NCBI RefSeq assembly: GCF_003730195.1
Contig: NZ_QWGG01000011.1
Span: 62,001-126,000, forward strand
Length of the DNA stretch: 64,000 nucleotides
Direction of reading: 5' to 3'
From: Halosimplex salinum
GTDB taxonomy: Archaea > Halobacteriota > Halobacteria > Halobacteriales > Haloarculaceae
Of this stretch, positions 53,398 through 60,745 are shown piece after piece; position 1 is the first letter of the stretch, and each line of letters opens with the position of its first letter. The notes beneath the pieces are model-generated. The model was not told the origin of the DNA. It ran no database searches and saw only the letters and a list, made by a program, of their open reading frames with translations. Position numbers and translations under genes: made by a program.

Positions 53398-54963
53398 CTA
53401 CTCGTCGTCCTCTCCTTCGTTGATCTCGCCAGCCTCGAGGTCGTCGAGAGCGTTGCTGACCATCGCCTCGTAGGCATCGATGTCAGGGTCGTAGAGGTCG
53501 ACCGCCATCGCATCGTAGTTGCGCTCGTCGTCGTTCTCGGTGGGGTCGTCGGGGTCGAACGCCTCGAGCCGTGCCTTCGTCTGCTCGGCGGTTTCCGCGA
53601 CCCACGCGTCCCGAGCCTCACCGTCGACAATGTTGATCGACTCGGGACGGATGGAGACGTTGACGTCACCGTCGTCGGTCTCGTAGGTGCGCGCCTTGCC
53701 GACCACTGCGACGTACGCCGGGGCTTCCGCGTTCCGTAGGACGCTGGCAGCCTCGGGCTGGTACTGCCCAGCGTAGGCGAAGAACGTCCCGGTTGGGCCC
53801 ACAATGCGGGCCTGCCAGTACTCGGAGTCGTTGCCGACGTCCGTCGTCTCGGTCAGCGTTCCGACCACGAAGACGCGATTGGCTTTCTCACCCGACGGCA
53901 GCAGCGAGTACACGGGCGCACGGTCTTCGTCGGATTCGGTGAAAGTGCTCGTTGCGTTGTTGAATTCTTCTGCGAAGACGCGCTTGGCGACCTCGCGATC
54001 ACCGTTCGCTGCACTGCCGGGCGAGACAGCGTCTTCGGAAAGGGTGTTCCCCTCCTCGCAGTCGTTGACCACGAGGTAGTTGCCGATGACCGGCCCGGAG
54101 ACCGTGTAGGAGTGTCCGAGGATCTCCTCCTCGACGGCGTCGGCGACGACGCTCGTGTCGAGAGCGTCCATCGCCATCTGCTTGGCCTCCTCGATGGTGA
54201 TGCCGGTGAGATCCTCGGTGGCTTCCTGATTGAAGAGGACGTCGTAGGCCGTCTGGCCGTCGTCGATGACCGCCTTCACGCGGAGATCGAACTCGCCGTC
54301 GACCTCGCCGTGTTCGGAGCAGCGCCCGTTCTGGAGAACGCGCGTGCAGTCCTCGCCGGGACATCGCTTGACGAGGCCGCTTCCGGGTTGGACAGCCACG
54401 ACTGCGCCAGCGGCCTCGACATCGGTCGAGCCGACTTCGAGGCCGGCGGCGTCCTCGTCGTCGACGGAAACGATGTCGGACGCGGAGTTGACCTGGACGC
54501 TGAGTCGGTCCTGATACTCGTCGGAGACGACGTTTTCGAATCGGTACACGCCATCTTCCTCGATGGTCGGTGCGTCGGCGGACTCCCACACGGTCACCTT
54601 GATGGTGCCGGTCTCGTCACCGATGAGGCCGACTTGAGCGATGGAGTCGACGTCGTTGTCCCAGAGCTGGACGACCTTCGCCGTGACCGAGAGCCACTCG
54701 TTCGGACCCTCAACGGTCGCGATCTCGCGCTCGTCGGCCGGACCGCTAGAACCGCTCTGGCCGTCCAGATCGTCGTAGTCGAGTCCGTACGCGTCGAGGA
54801 AGTAGTTCCGCGTGGTGCGGACGGCCTCGTCCTTCGGGACGCGGTACTCGTCGACGAGCATCGAGAATCGCTCGGCGATCTCTGCTTCGTCTACGTCGAC
54901 GTCGTCCGGGAATTGGTCAGCGAGCTCTGCCGCTTCGTCGGGAATGGAATTAGCTACTGCCAT
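53398..54963 (-). CDS. rpa: RPA-like single-stranded DNA-binding protein
   Basis: The 521-aa protein has, in order: an N-terminal helical domain (about 1-65), an OB fold (EWLSVTAKVVQLWDN...ETGTIKVTVWES, about 90-170), a zinc-ribbon OB fold (CPGEDCTRVLQNGRCSEH, about 205-320), and a C-terminal OB-like domain (NRVFVVGTLTETTDV...FFAYAGQY) with an acidic tail. This resembles haloarchaeal RPA fused to its usual COG3390-type partner. It coats ssDNA during replication and repair. The N-terminal helical domain is shared with the 55212 product. Confidence 0.9.
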   Translation of the reverse strand: MAVANSIPDEAAELADQFPDDVDVDEAEIAERFSMLVDEYRVPKDEAVRTTRNYFLDAYGLDYDDLDGQSGSSGPADEREIATVEGPNEWLSVTAKVVQLWDNDVDSIAQVGLIGDETGTIKVTVWESADAPTIEEDGVYRFENVVSDEYQDRLSVQVNSASDIVSVDDEDAAGLEVGSTDVEAAGAVVAVQPGSGLVKRCPGEDCTRVLQNGRCSEHGEVDGEFDLRVKAVIDDGQTAYDVLFNQEATEDLTGITIEEAKQMAMDALDTSVVADAVEEEILGHSYTVSGPVIGNYLVVNDCEEGNTLSEDAVSPGSAANGDREVAKRVFAEEFNNATSTFTESDEDRAPVYSLLPSGEKANRVFVVGTLTETTDVGNDSEYWQARIVGPTGTFFAYAGQYQPEAASVLRNAEAPAYVAVVGKARTYETDDGDVNVSIRPESINIVDGEARDAWVAETAEQTKARLEAFDPDDPTENDDERNYDAMAVDLYDPDIDAYEAMVSNALDDLEAGEINEGEDDE

Positions 54964-55147
54964 CGTTGGTCACTCCGATTCGCGTTCGGGAATCGGCTGG
55001 TGGGACGTCTCGAGTCAGGTCGACGCCCTGCGCGCCTTCCTGCTCACGCCCCTGCACCCCAATCCGGGGGAAATAAACCGCCGTTGCGACGGGAACGCGG
55101 GTGGTGGGTGTCGCCACGCGCGCCGGGATTCGGCTCATTACCTGCAT
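54950..55147 (-). CDS. Small ORF upstream of and overlapping RPA
   Basis: The ATG at 55147 stands 24 nt after a strong copy of the shared upstream element, with GGGGTGAAGGGGG before it. It encodes 65 residues (MQVMSRIPARVATP, then VYFPRIGVQGREQEGAQGVD) and ends 14 nt inside the RPA gene. A second element copy within it (55063-55080) may drive RPA itself. It could be a real small protein or a leader peptide. Confidence 0.4.
   Translation of the reverse strand: MQVMSRIPARVATPTTRVPVATAVYFPRIGVQGREQEGAQGVDLTRDVPPADSRTRIGVTNDGSS
55063..55080 (-). promoter_or_regulatory. Shared backbone upstream element (RPA gene)
   Basis: The minus strand reads CGGTTTATTTCCCCCGGA, then TTGGGGTGCAGGGG. The leader to the RPA ATG is about 100 nt. 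TTTATTT is close to a normal TATA box. Confidence 0.5.
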
Positions 55148-55170
55148 AGTCGTGAGTCCCCCTTCACCCC

Positions 55171-55189
55171 CCGCGGGGGGATAAACCGC
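55171..55189 (-). promoter_or_regulatory. Shared backbone upstream element (65-aa ORF)
   Basis: The minus strand reads GCGGTTTATCCCCCCGCGG, continuing GGGGTGAAGG. CCCCCCGCGGGGGG is a perfect dyad. Confidence 0.5.
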
Positions 55190-55211
55190 GTGCGGTGCGT
55201 TCGGTCGTTGG

Positions 55212-55838
55212 TCAGAGGCGATGCTCGGCCAGCCTCCGGCGAGCGGTGCGGATCGTCGAGGCGAGACGGGCGACAATCCGTGTCCTCCAAATGCGTCTGT
55301 AGGTAGGGGCGGCGGTGCCGTCATCTGTCTCCCGTGAATCGGCGTCGAGGATATCTGAGTCGTCGGGGCCAGGGTCGGCGCGGTCGGATGTGGACGACCA
55401 TTCGTGGTCGTCAAGACTGGGGATCGCAGCCGCGACCTCAGCATCGGTTGCACCCGTTGGAACGCCCGTTGCCGAGTCGAGGCCAGAGTCGGGATCAGCC
55501 GGGTCCACGGGGTCGTACTTCCGGCGGACGACAGCAGAGGCGTCTTCGAGAGGGACACTCCAGTTGGCGAGGAATTCGAGATCCTCGACGACCGCGTCAC
55601 GGGTCGGCGGCGTCTCAGTCGTCCGAGCGAGATGGGTGACGAGGTACTCCGCCACTCCCTCGCGGGACGCAGTGAGGTACTGCCGAGTGGCTGTCTGTGC
55701 ACGATCTACAGAGAGGCCGTAGTCCGCGACGAGTCGCTGCATATGCTGGTCGACGATGTCCTCGGACGCGACGTCAGCCGGAAGGTCGTTCATCAGCTCG
55801 TTGACCGCCCGTTCGATGCGAAGCGTCCGTTCGGTCAT
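55212..55838 (-). CDS. Hypothetical protein sharing the RPA N-terminal helical domain
   Basis: The 208-aa protein. Residues about 10-60 (LPADVASEDIVDQHMQRLVADY, then AQTATRQYLTA) match the layout of the RPA N-terminus (FPDDVDVDEAEIAERFSMLVDEY, then AVRTTRNYFLD). The rest is a disordered acidic linker and a basic C-terminal helix (RTRIVARLASTIRTARRRLAEH). It may be an RPA partner. The ATG overlaps the stop of the 50-aa gene upstream and follows AGGTGAAG. Confidence 0.6.
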   Translation of the reverse strand: MTERTLRIERAVNELMNDLPADVASEDIVDQHMQRLVADYGLSVDRAQTATRQYLTASREGVAEYLVTHLARTTETPPTRDAVVEDLEFLANWSVPLEDASAVVRRKYDPVDPADPDSGLDSATGVPTGATDAEVAAAIPSLDDHEWSSTSDRADPGPDDSDILDADSRETDDGTAAPTYRRIWRTRIVARLASTIRTARRRLAEHRL

Positions 55839-55987
55839 CGATCTTCACCTGCCTTCCCAGGCCACCAGTCGTCGTCCTCGATCGTCGGTGGCTCGTAGAG
55901 CCCCGGTTCGCGGGGTCGCCGACGGAAGTCGGACAGCTGTGCTTGACGCGGTCGCGATCGCTCACGGGGAGCTGCTGCGCTGGACAT
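55835..55987 (-). CDS. 50-aa Arg/Pro-rich small protein
   Basis: The 50-aa product (MSSAAAPRERSRPRQAQLSD, then EPGLYEPPTIEDDDWWPG) has an ATG at 55987, placed right after the shared element with GGGGGTGAGGTGAC. Its stop overlaps the next ATG (ATGA). Coupling on both sides argues it is a real gene. Function is unknown. Confidence 0.55.
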   Translation of the reverse strand: MSSAAAPRERSRPRQAQLSDFRRRPREPGLYEPPTIEDDDWWPGKAGEDR

Positions 55988-56011
55988 CTGTGAAGTCACC
56001 TCACCCCCTGT

Positions 56012-56029
56012 TGGGAGGGACAAACTCAC
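56012..56029 (-). promoter_or_regulatory. Shared backbone upstream element (50-aa gene)
   Basis: The minus strand reads TGAGTTTGTCCCTCCCAA, then CAGGGGGTGAGGTGAC, then the ATG at 55987. Confidence 0.5.
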
Positions 56030-56247
56030 GTCGGTCGCCACGGGTGATGGCGTCGCCGAGCGCCCCCACGGGCCACGCGGTGCTGTCGAGGTTGTGGCTG
56101 CGCGCGCAGCGACGCTCGCGTCGCGAGCACGGAGCGGTGGGCGGGGCGGTGGGTAGTGGGTGCCGGGAGCCACACACGAACCAGCCGGTTGCGATGCCTA
56201 CCTGAGGACTACTCGCGGCACACGCAAAAAAGCGGCCGAGCGATGGC
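56030..56247. other. GC-rich intergenic spacer
   Basis: No supported gene. It contains a small hairpin GCGACG-CTCG-CGTCGC near 56109-56124 and lies downstream of the OB-fold gene. It may hold a terminator or processing site. Confidence 0.3.
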
Positions 56248-57678
56248 CTACTCGTCGTCCCGCCGTCCGAGCGTGACCTCGATCGCCCGCTCCATATCGA
56301 TGTGGTTGATCCACGCGTGCTGGTCGCTATCGGCCGACCACGGAGCGATTGTCGGATCATCCGACTGCCGCTTCCGCCGCGTCATCGGGCCGTCACCCCG
56401 GTCGAGGATGGTGAGGTCCGTATCACCGACGACTGCCAGGGTCGCATCACCCTTGTAGGCGTTGACACGCACCCGCTCCGCCCGAATCCGGTCGCCCACC
56501 GCGAGCGTCGGCTTGTCACCCGCCGCGAACCAGACCGTGAACTTCGCCGTGTCGCCGGCCTCGTCTTGCACCAGTCCCACCTGGTACTGCGACCGATGCT
56601 TCGGCGTCCACAGCGTGGTCACCTCCGCCTCGACCGTCGTCTCCCACTGCTCGTAGGGATCGATCGACCCGATGGGCTGCTTGATCTCGAACATCCGCTC
56701 GAGTGTCTCCTTGACGGCGATCGTCGCGTTCATCACGTCCGACCCGTCCTGGATGTGCCGGGCGATGCACTTCCCGAACGTCGCTCTGGACATCGCTGCT
56801 TCGCCTTGGAAGTGCTCGGCCAGCCGCGCCGCGCCCTTGTTCACCTGGGCGAGCGTCTCCTGGTCAAGTGACGCCCGCGGGTCAGGGCCGTCACTCACGG
56901 ACGTCGTCGTGACCGGTTCGTCGTCTGCCGGATCAACGCGCTTGACGCCGACCGTCTCTGCCGGCGGGCCCTCCCACGGGTCGTCGCTCTCTGAGACGGA
57001 GTGGCGAATCGGCACCCGCGTCCGCATATCGTCTCGCGACCGCGCCGCTCGGTCGATGCCCGCCACCTCTGCCGCGATCGCCTTCGCGCGGTTCCGCTCA
57101 TCGGCCTCGAACTCGCCGCGCATTCGCTCTTCAGTCGCTAGCATGTAGTGCTCCGGGGACACCTCCGCGAACGGCGCTTGCAGGTCGCGTCGAGGCTCGG
57201 GGATGTCCATTTCCGCGAGTGCCTGCTCCCAGTAGACCCCAGTGGAGACACCACGCACCAGCTCGCCGACATCGCCCTCAACGACGTCGCCCAACTGCTG
57301 GCCGTGCATCACTGCCTGAACATCCGCGTAGGTGCCACCTGCGCGGCCGGTCATCTCGCGCCTGTGGGGGAGCCCCGTCTCGTCATCTTGGTCGTCCTCG
57401 TCCGACGTTTCGTGCTGTGAGGCAGCCGCCCGGTACTGCGCGTCCATCCGCGCCGAGCGTTCTCGCGCATAGTTTCCAGGAACGAGTTCCTGCCCCCGGC
57501 TGTCCTCGACCGGTTCGTCGTTCGGGGTCGGGGGGCGTTTGTCGATGTCCACACCGACCACGTTATCGCCGTTCTCCAGATGGGGACTGCTGTAGAGCAG
57601 ATCCATCTCGAGTTCGTCGTACTTGTCAGGCTGTCCAACCGCCGATGGGCTTTTTTGCCCTGAGTTGAAACTATACAT
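56248..57678 (-). CDS. OB-fold protein with disordered N-terminus (RPA-like domain)
   Basis: About 476 aa from the ATG at 57678; a GTG at 57771 would give 507 aa and sits immediately after the shared element. The C-terminal third contains an OB fold (WETTVEAEVTTLWTP, then VGLVQDEAGDTAKFTVWF, then IRAERVRVNAYKGDATLAV), similar to the RPA OB folds. A conserved helical segment (MSRATFGKCIARHIQDG) precedes it. The N-terminal half is acidic and probably disordered. It likely binds ssDNA. Confidence 0.75.
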   Translation of the reverse strand: MYSFNSGQKSPSAVGQPDKYDELEMDLLYSSPHLENGDNVVGVDIDKRPPTPNDEPVEDSRGQELVPGNYARERSARMDAQYRAAASQHETSDEDDQDDETGLPHRREMTGRAGGTYADVQAVMHGQQLGDVVEGDVGELVRGVSTGVYWEQALAEMDIPEPRRDLQAPFAEVSPEHYMLATEERMRGEFEADERNRAKAIAAEVAGIDRAARSRDDMRTRVPIRHSVSESDDPWEGPPAETVGVKRVDPADDEPVTTTSVSDGPDPRASLDQETLAQVNKGAARLAEHFQGEAAMSRATFGKCIARHIQDGSDVMNATIAVKETLERMFEIKQPIGSIDPYEQWETTVEAEVTTLWTPKHRSQYQVGLVQDEAGDTAKFTVWFAAGDKPTLAVGDRIRAERVRVNAYKGDATLAVVGDTDLTILDRGDGPMTRRKRQSDDPTIAPWSADSDQHAWINHIDMERAIEVTLGRRDDE

Positions 57679-57775
57679 TGCTGTTTCACGGGGAGTGATC
57701 CCCTGTTGGGCGCGCTCCACCGCGCCCGCCTTCTGACCGCCGACCGACGGGTGTATTCGTACACCCTTCACCCCG

Positions 57776-57793
57776 CGGAGGGGCGAACAAACT
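57776..57793 (-). promoter_or_regulatory. Shared backbone upstream element (OB-fold gene)
   Basis: The minus strand reads AGTTTGTTCGCCCCTCCG, then CGGGGTGAAGGG. It supports either the GTG at 57771 or a leader of about 100 nt to the ATG at 57678. Confidence 0.5.
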
Positions 57794-57950
57794 CACCGCG
57801 GGGCGCGCCTGAGCGGCCGACGTTCCGCACGCCGACCGCCCGGCGCCGCCTGCCGACGGCCCGACGCCCTGTCACGGGCTACCTGACTCTATGATTTCAA
57901 TCCCCCTCAACAGTTGGAAGGGACTGTGCGTCTTGGCCGCTGGCGCGGCC

Positions 57951-58015
57951 GATTTCGGGAGAAGGGACCCGCGGCGCACCGACCGGATGCGCCGCGGGTA
58001 GTGTCTGCCGGAATC
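57951..58015 (+). repeat. Structured unit 1
   Basis: Outer stem GATTTCGG with CCGGAATC, loop AGGG/AGTG, inner 12-bp stem ACCCGCGGCGCA with TGCGCCGCGGGT. Confidence 0.6.
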
Positions 58016-58079
58016 GAGGCCCGCGCCCAGCGCCACAAGCTGGAAGGCGTCCGGCGGGTGCACCCCTGACGCGGGCGCG

Positions 58080-58122
58080 TTCGGGAGAAGGGACCCGCCG
58101 AAGGCGGGTAGTGTCTGCCGAA
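58080..58122 (+). repeat. Structured unit 2
   Basis: Short outer stem TTCGG/CCGAA, loop AGGG/AGTG, inner stem ACCCGCC-GAA-GGCGGGT. Confidence 0.55.
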
Positions 58123-58265
58123 GGCGGCCGCGATCAGGGGAATGCACGCGCCAGAGGCATCCGGCAAGTGGTCTCCCCAAGACGTGCAGTTCATATCCGA
58201 CAAGTGGGGGGGATGGTTTCCTCTTAAGCGTTCCTTCCGACACGGCGAGAGGTACTGAGGCGGCC

Positions 58266-58318
58266 GATTCCGTGGAGAAGGGGCCCGCGCGAAGCGCGGG
58301 AAGTATCTCCGCGGAATC
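58266..58318 (+). repeat. Structured unit 3
   Basis: Outer stem GATTCCGTGGAGA with TCTCCGCGGAATC (one G-T pair), variant internal loop, inner stem CCCGCGC-GAA-GCGCGGG. Confidence 0.55.
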
Positions 58319-58352
58319 GCGGCCCGCGTCAGGGCCTCGAGCTTGTCGGAAC

Positions 58353-58390
58353 GACGGCGCTCGCGCGTGTGTGATAGCGCGAGCGCCGTC
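58353..58390. repeat. Perfect 14-bp hairpin
   Basis: GACGGCGCTCGCGC, a 10-nt loop, GCGCGAGCGCCGTC. It lies between units 3 and 4 and differs from the unit pattern. Confidence 0.6.
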
Positions 58391-58430
58391 GGGTACCGGC
58401 AGGGGAGCCGGCTGCCGTCGTGAGCTGGCC

Positions 58431-58488
58431 GATGTCAGTGGAAGGGACCCGCGCGAACGTGTGAGCGCGGGTAGGGTCCGCTGAGATC
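58431..58488 (+). repeat. Structured unit 4
   Basis: Outer stem GATGTCAGTGGA with TCCGCTGAGATC (one mismatch), loop AGGG/AGGG, inner stem ACCCGCGC/GCGCGGGT. Confidence 0.6.
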
Positions 58489-58573
58489 GTGCCAGGTCAG
58501 GAACGGCACGGCGGCTTCCCCCGCCCGTCCCGTGGACGCTTAAGAGGAAAGAAATTAATTTTTGCTCGGCGGC

Positions 58574-58601
58574 TTCTGGCGGGTGGCCCGTACCGCCAGA
58601 A
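58574..58601. repeat. Perfect 9-bp hairpin
   Basis: TTCTGGCGG and CCGCCAGAA around a 10-nt loop, between units 4 and 5. Confidence 0.45.
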
Positions 58602-58695
58602 CGAAGCCCGGTGCGGGGCCCTGCCCGCCGAGGTACGGGAGTCGCGAACCCGGCAGATGCGGCCGATGAACAACGTGAACCAGCCGCGCACGGCC

Positions 58696-58744
58696 GATTC
58701 CGGGAGAAGGGACCCGCCGAAGGCGGGTAGTGTCTGCCGGAATC
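58696..58744 (+). repeat. Structured unit 5
   Basis: Outer stem GATTCCGG/CCGGAATC, loop AGGG/AGTG, inner stem ACCCGCC-GAA-GGCGGGT. Confidence 0.6.
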
Positions 58745-58818
58745 GAGGTCCGGGTGCGGGTCGGTGAACGCAGATGAATCGGCCGCATATGGCCGGGCTG
58801 AGTCGTGCGTCGCCGCGC

Positions 58819-58911
58819 GCTGAACCGGTCGATTTCGTGTGGAAGGGGCCCGCGCGAGCTTTCGGGCGCGGGGAGGTGTACGCGCGAAATCGTGACCCGG
58901 TCCGGTTCAGC
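58819..58911 (+). repeat. Structured unit 6 with basal stem
   Basis: A basal 10-bp stem GCTGAACCGG/CCGGTTCAGC encloses GATTTCG/CGAAATC and inner stem CCCGCGC/GCGCGGG. The loop is less regular. Confidence 0.55.
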
Positions 58912-59029
58912 GTGCTGGCGACGTATGACTCAGGCGAACGGAGTGAGCGACGCGATCTCCCGTGCCTTCGGCTCGGCAGGCCCCGTGCCCGGCTTCGCCC
59001 CGACTCGCCGGGAGGCCGACAGAGGCGCC

Positions 59030-59086
59030 CGATTTTCCGTGGAAGGGACCCGCCCCGGTGGGGGCGGGTAGGGTCCGCGGAAATCG
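59030..59086 (+). repeat. Structured unit 7
   Basis: Outer stem CGATTTTCCGTGGA with TCCGCGGAAATCG, loop AGGG/AGGG, inner stem ACCCGCCCC/GGGGCGGGT. Confidence 0.6.
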
Positions 59087-59241
59087 CTGGTGGCTCCGGC
59101 GGCCCCTCCCGGTGAGTGCGCGGCGCGCGCTACTGCACGCGCCAGCGCAAGGGGGCCGACCGAGTGAGGAAACCTGGTCGTAGCACGACCCGATGTCTCC
59201 CGAGGCCGCCGAATCCGCTCGATGAGCGGTGTTACGAGGCG

Positions 59242-59307
59242 CCGTCGCGGACTGGAAGGGGACCCGCGAGCGGGTTGCGCTCGCGGGTAGGGTCCGGTTC
59301 GCGTCGG
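59242..59307 (+). repeat. Structured unit 8
   Basis: Outer stem CCGTCGCGGACTGGA with TCCGGTTCGCGTCGG (imperfect), a slightly longer 5' loop AGGGG opposite AGGG, inner stem ACCCGCGAGC/GCTCGCGGGT. Confidence 0.55.
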
Positions 59308-59388
59308 TGTCTCGTGACCGCGCAATCCGCGGACTTCGGCGGATGAGTGGACGACATCGGCTCCCACGGACTGGCCGGTGAGGCGGCC

Positions 59389-59422
59389 GATTTCGGGGAA
59401 AGCTACGCGATTCCCCGAAATC
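59389..59422 (+). repeat. Structured unit 9 (reduced)
   Basis: Perfect 12-bp stem GATTTCGGGGAA/TTCCCCGAAATC with a 10-nt loop. It keeps the GGCC and GTGGCCCG flanks but lacks the AGGG loop and inner stem. Confidence 0.5.
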
Positions 59423-60226
59423 GTGGCCCGCTGTCAGCGGCCAGAGCGTGTGGAGCAGGTCCCGGAAATCAGCCGCCGCTACGACGCGGTCCTAATTCAC
59501 CCACGGAGACCGTCCGACGAGCTCTGCTCGTCGCGGCGGTCTCGATCCAAAGCGCGCGCGACCCCGACGCGCGCGGCACCCTTCTCGAGACACACCGATT
59601 GGGCATCCATACGCGCCAGAGCAGCGAGCCGACGGCCGTCACGCCGGAACGCGGTGGCGACAGCGACCACTCGGCCGCCGAGGCCACACCACTATGCTCT
59701 ATCGACAGCCCACGGCGTCTCACGACGGCGCGACCCCCCGCCTCGAGTACAGCCGACAGCCCCTCGCGAAGTCGACGTCACCGTGCCCAATCCTCACGCT
59801 GAGAACGAACCACGAGGCGAGAGCCGCGATACGCAGCACGTCCCTAGCCTGTTTGAGATACGCACCCTGACGTCCCCGTGCGATAGCCAGCAGACCCTAG
59901 TGTAGGCACCACCGCGACACGACCATCCACTCCCACTCGCTCGTACGCAAAGCCGTATGTTCCCCACGCGCGCTCGATGCTACACCTCGACGCCACCCAC
60001 CAGCTCCTACGTTACGACAGGCCGCGCTCTCCACGCGACACACAACGGCTATTCACCTCGGCTTCGGCTACCGACTTCTCCACAATCTGATACGCATCAG
60101 ACACTCGTCTTCGACGACCGCCCAGGGGGCAGCCTGTACCCGCTGCCAGGGTACCCGCTCGCCGGAACACATCGGTACCCCCCTTTCACACGAATCTGCC
60201 CCCTCTATACTAGTGGGAAAGGGGGT
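59423..60226. other. Noncoding stretch after the hairpin cluster
   Basis: Open frames here encode basic, Arg/Pro/Ser-rich peptides unlike haloarchaeal proteins, so I do not call genes. No repeats of the unit type were seen after 59430. It could be the remainder of a long noncoding transcript, a replication region, or decayed DNA. Confidence 0.35.
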
Positions 60227-60574
60227 GTTCCAGTTTCTCAATAGCCGGGGATAATCACTAGACTGCGTAGCGTTCCAGTTTCGAGAGTGCGGAGAGTCGC
60301 TCGAAGGGTGTTCTGAGCACGGAGTTGACTATAGGCCCGAAATCGCAAGACTGCGCGGCGTTCCAGTTTATCGAGATGCTGGTGTGTGGTGGTGCGTAGA
60401 TGTGTCCAGGTTTCCGGTGAAAACCGCAAGACTGCACGGTGTTCCAGTTTGCAAAAGGATCCGGTCTTTGCGGGAGTGTATGCTAATGATTGACGTTCCA
60501 GTTTACCATCCCGACGCTATATGGTGATTTTGTGAGTCCTCAGAGATTCGCGTTCCGATTTACCGTTCCAGTTT
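60227..60574. repeat. Degenerate repeats containing GTTCCAGTTT
   Basis: GTTCCAGTTT occurs at 60227, 60272, 60360, 60442, 60495 and 60565, with a variant at 60552. The copies at 60272, 60360 and 60442 have longer shared sequence upstream, close to GCAAGACTGCRYGGYGTTCCAGTTT, including a small hairpin CGCA-AGAC-TGCG. Spacing is irregular (13-88 bp), so this is not an ordinary CRISPR. Iterons or a decayed array are possible. Confidence 0.5.
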
Positions 60575-60745
60575 TGTATTACCGTGCCGTCCGGTGGTTT
60601 CTCCAAAATATGCTATTCAGTAATAGTTCTAGAAAATCGAGGATTAAGTGACACCGTCAGAAGGGAAATTATCGGAAATATAATTTTGAGTTCATAGTAT
60701 TAGACGGGAGATCGAGGCGGTAGACTGAGAAAGAAAATCAAGAGG
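60575..60745. other. AT-rich intergenic segment
   Basis: This is a marked AT-rich stretch between the GTTCCAGTTT repeats and the 3' end of the giant ORF, with TATA-like TTATAT on the minus strand near 60676-60681. An AT-rich block beside repeats is suggestive of an origin, but nothing more specific is visible. Confidence 0.3.

Larger units (their letters stand above)
58217..58550. repeat. 15-bp inverted repeat enclosing structured units 3 and 4
   Basis: TTTCCTCTTAAGCGT (58217-58231) and ACGCTTAAGAGGAAA (58536-58550) are perfect inverse complements, 304 bp apart. In RNA they would form a helix closing a domain that holds units 3 and 4 and the hairpin at 58353-58390. Confidence 0.6.
57951..59422 (+). 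ncRNA. Candidate large structured noncoding RNA: nine related hairpins
   Basis: There is no credible coding frame. Nine units share one plan. An outer stem usually begins GATTYC and ends GRAATC, then comes a purine internal loop AGGG on the 5' side opposite AGGG or AGTG on the 3' side, then an inner stem beginning ACCCGC and ending GCGGGT with a variable loop. Many units are flanked by GGCC before and GNGGCCCG after. Stem sequences differ between units while pairing is kept. The plus strand is favoured because its internal loop is purine-rich. Additional perfect hairpins and a long-range helix lie between units. Ends, promoter and strand are unproven, and ssDNA or protein-site roles are possible. 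Confidence 0.6.

Noticed and set aside
58774-59905. Long open frames in the 57.9-60.2 kb region as genes
   Set aside because: Their products are Arg/Pro/Ser-rich and basic, unlike the acidic proteins of this genome, and they run across conserved hairpin units. They are explained by high GC.
60227-60574. CRISPR array
   Set aside because: The repeated 10-mer has spacings of 13 to 88 bp, repeats are only partly conserved, and no cas genes are present except a stand-alone Cas4-like nuclease 31 kb away.
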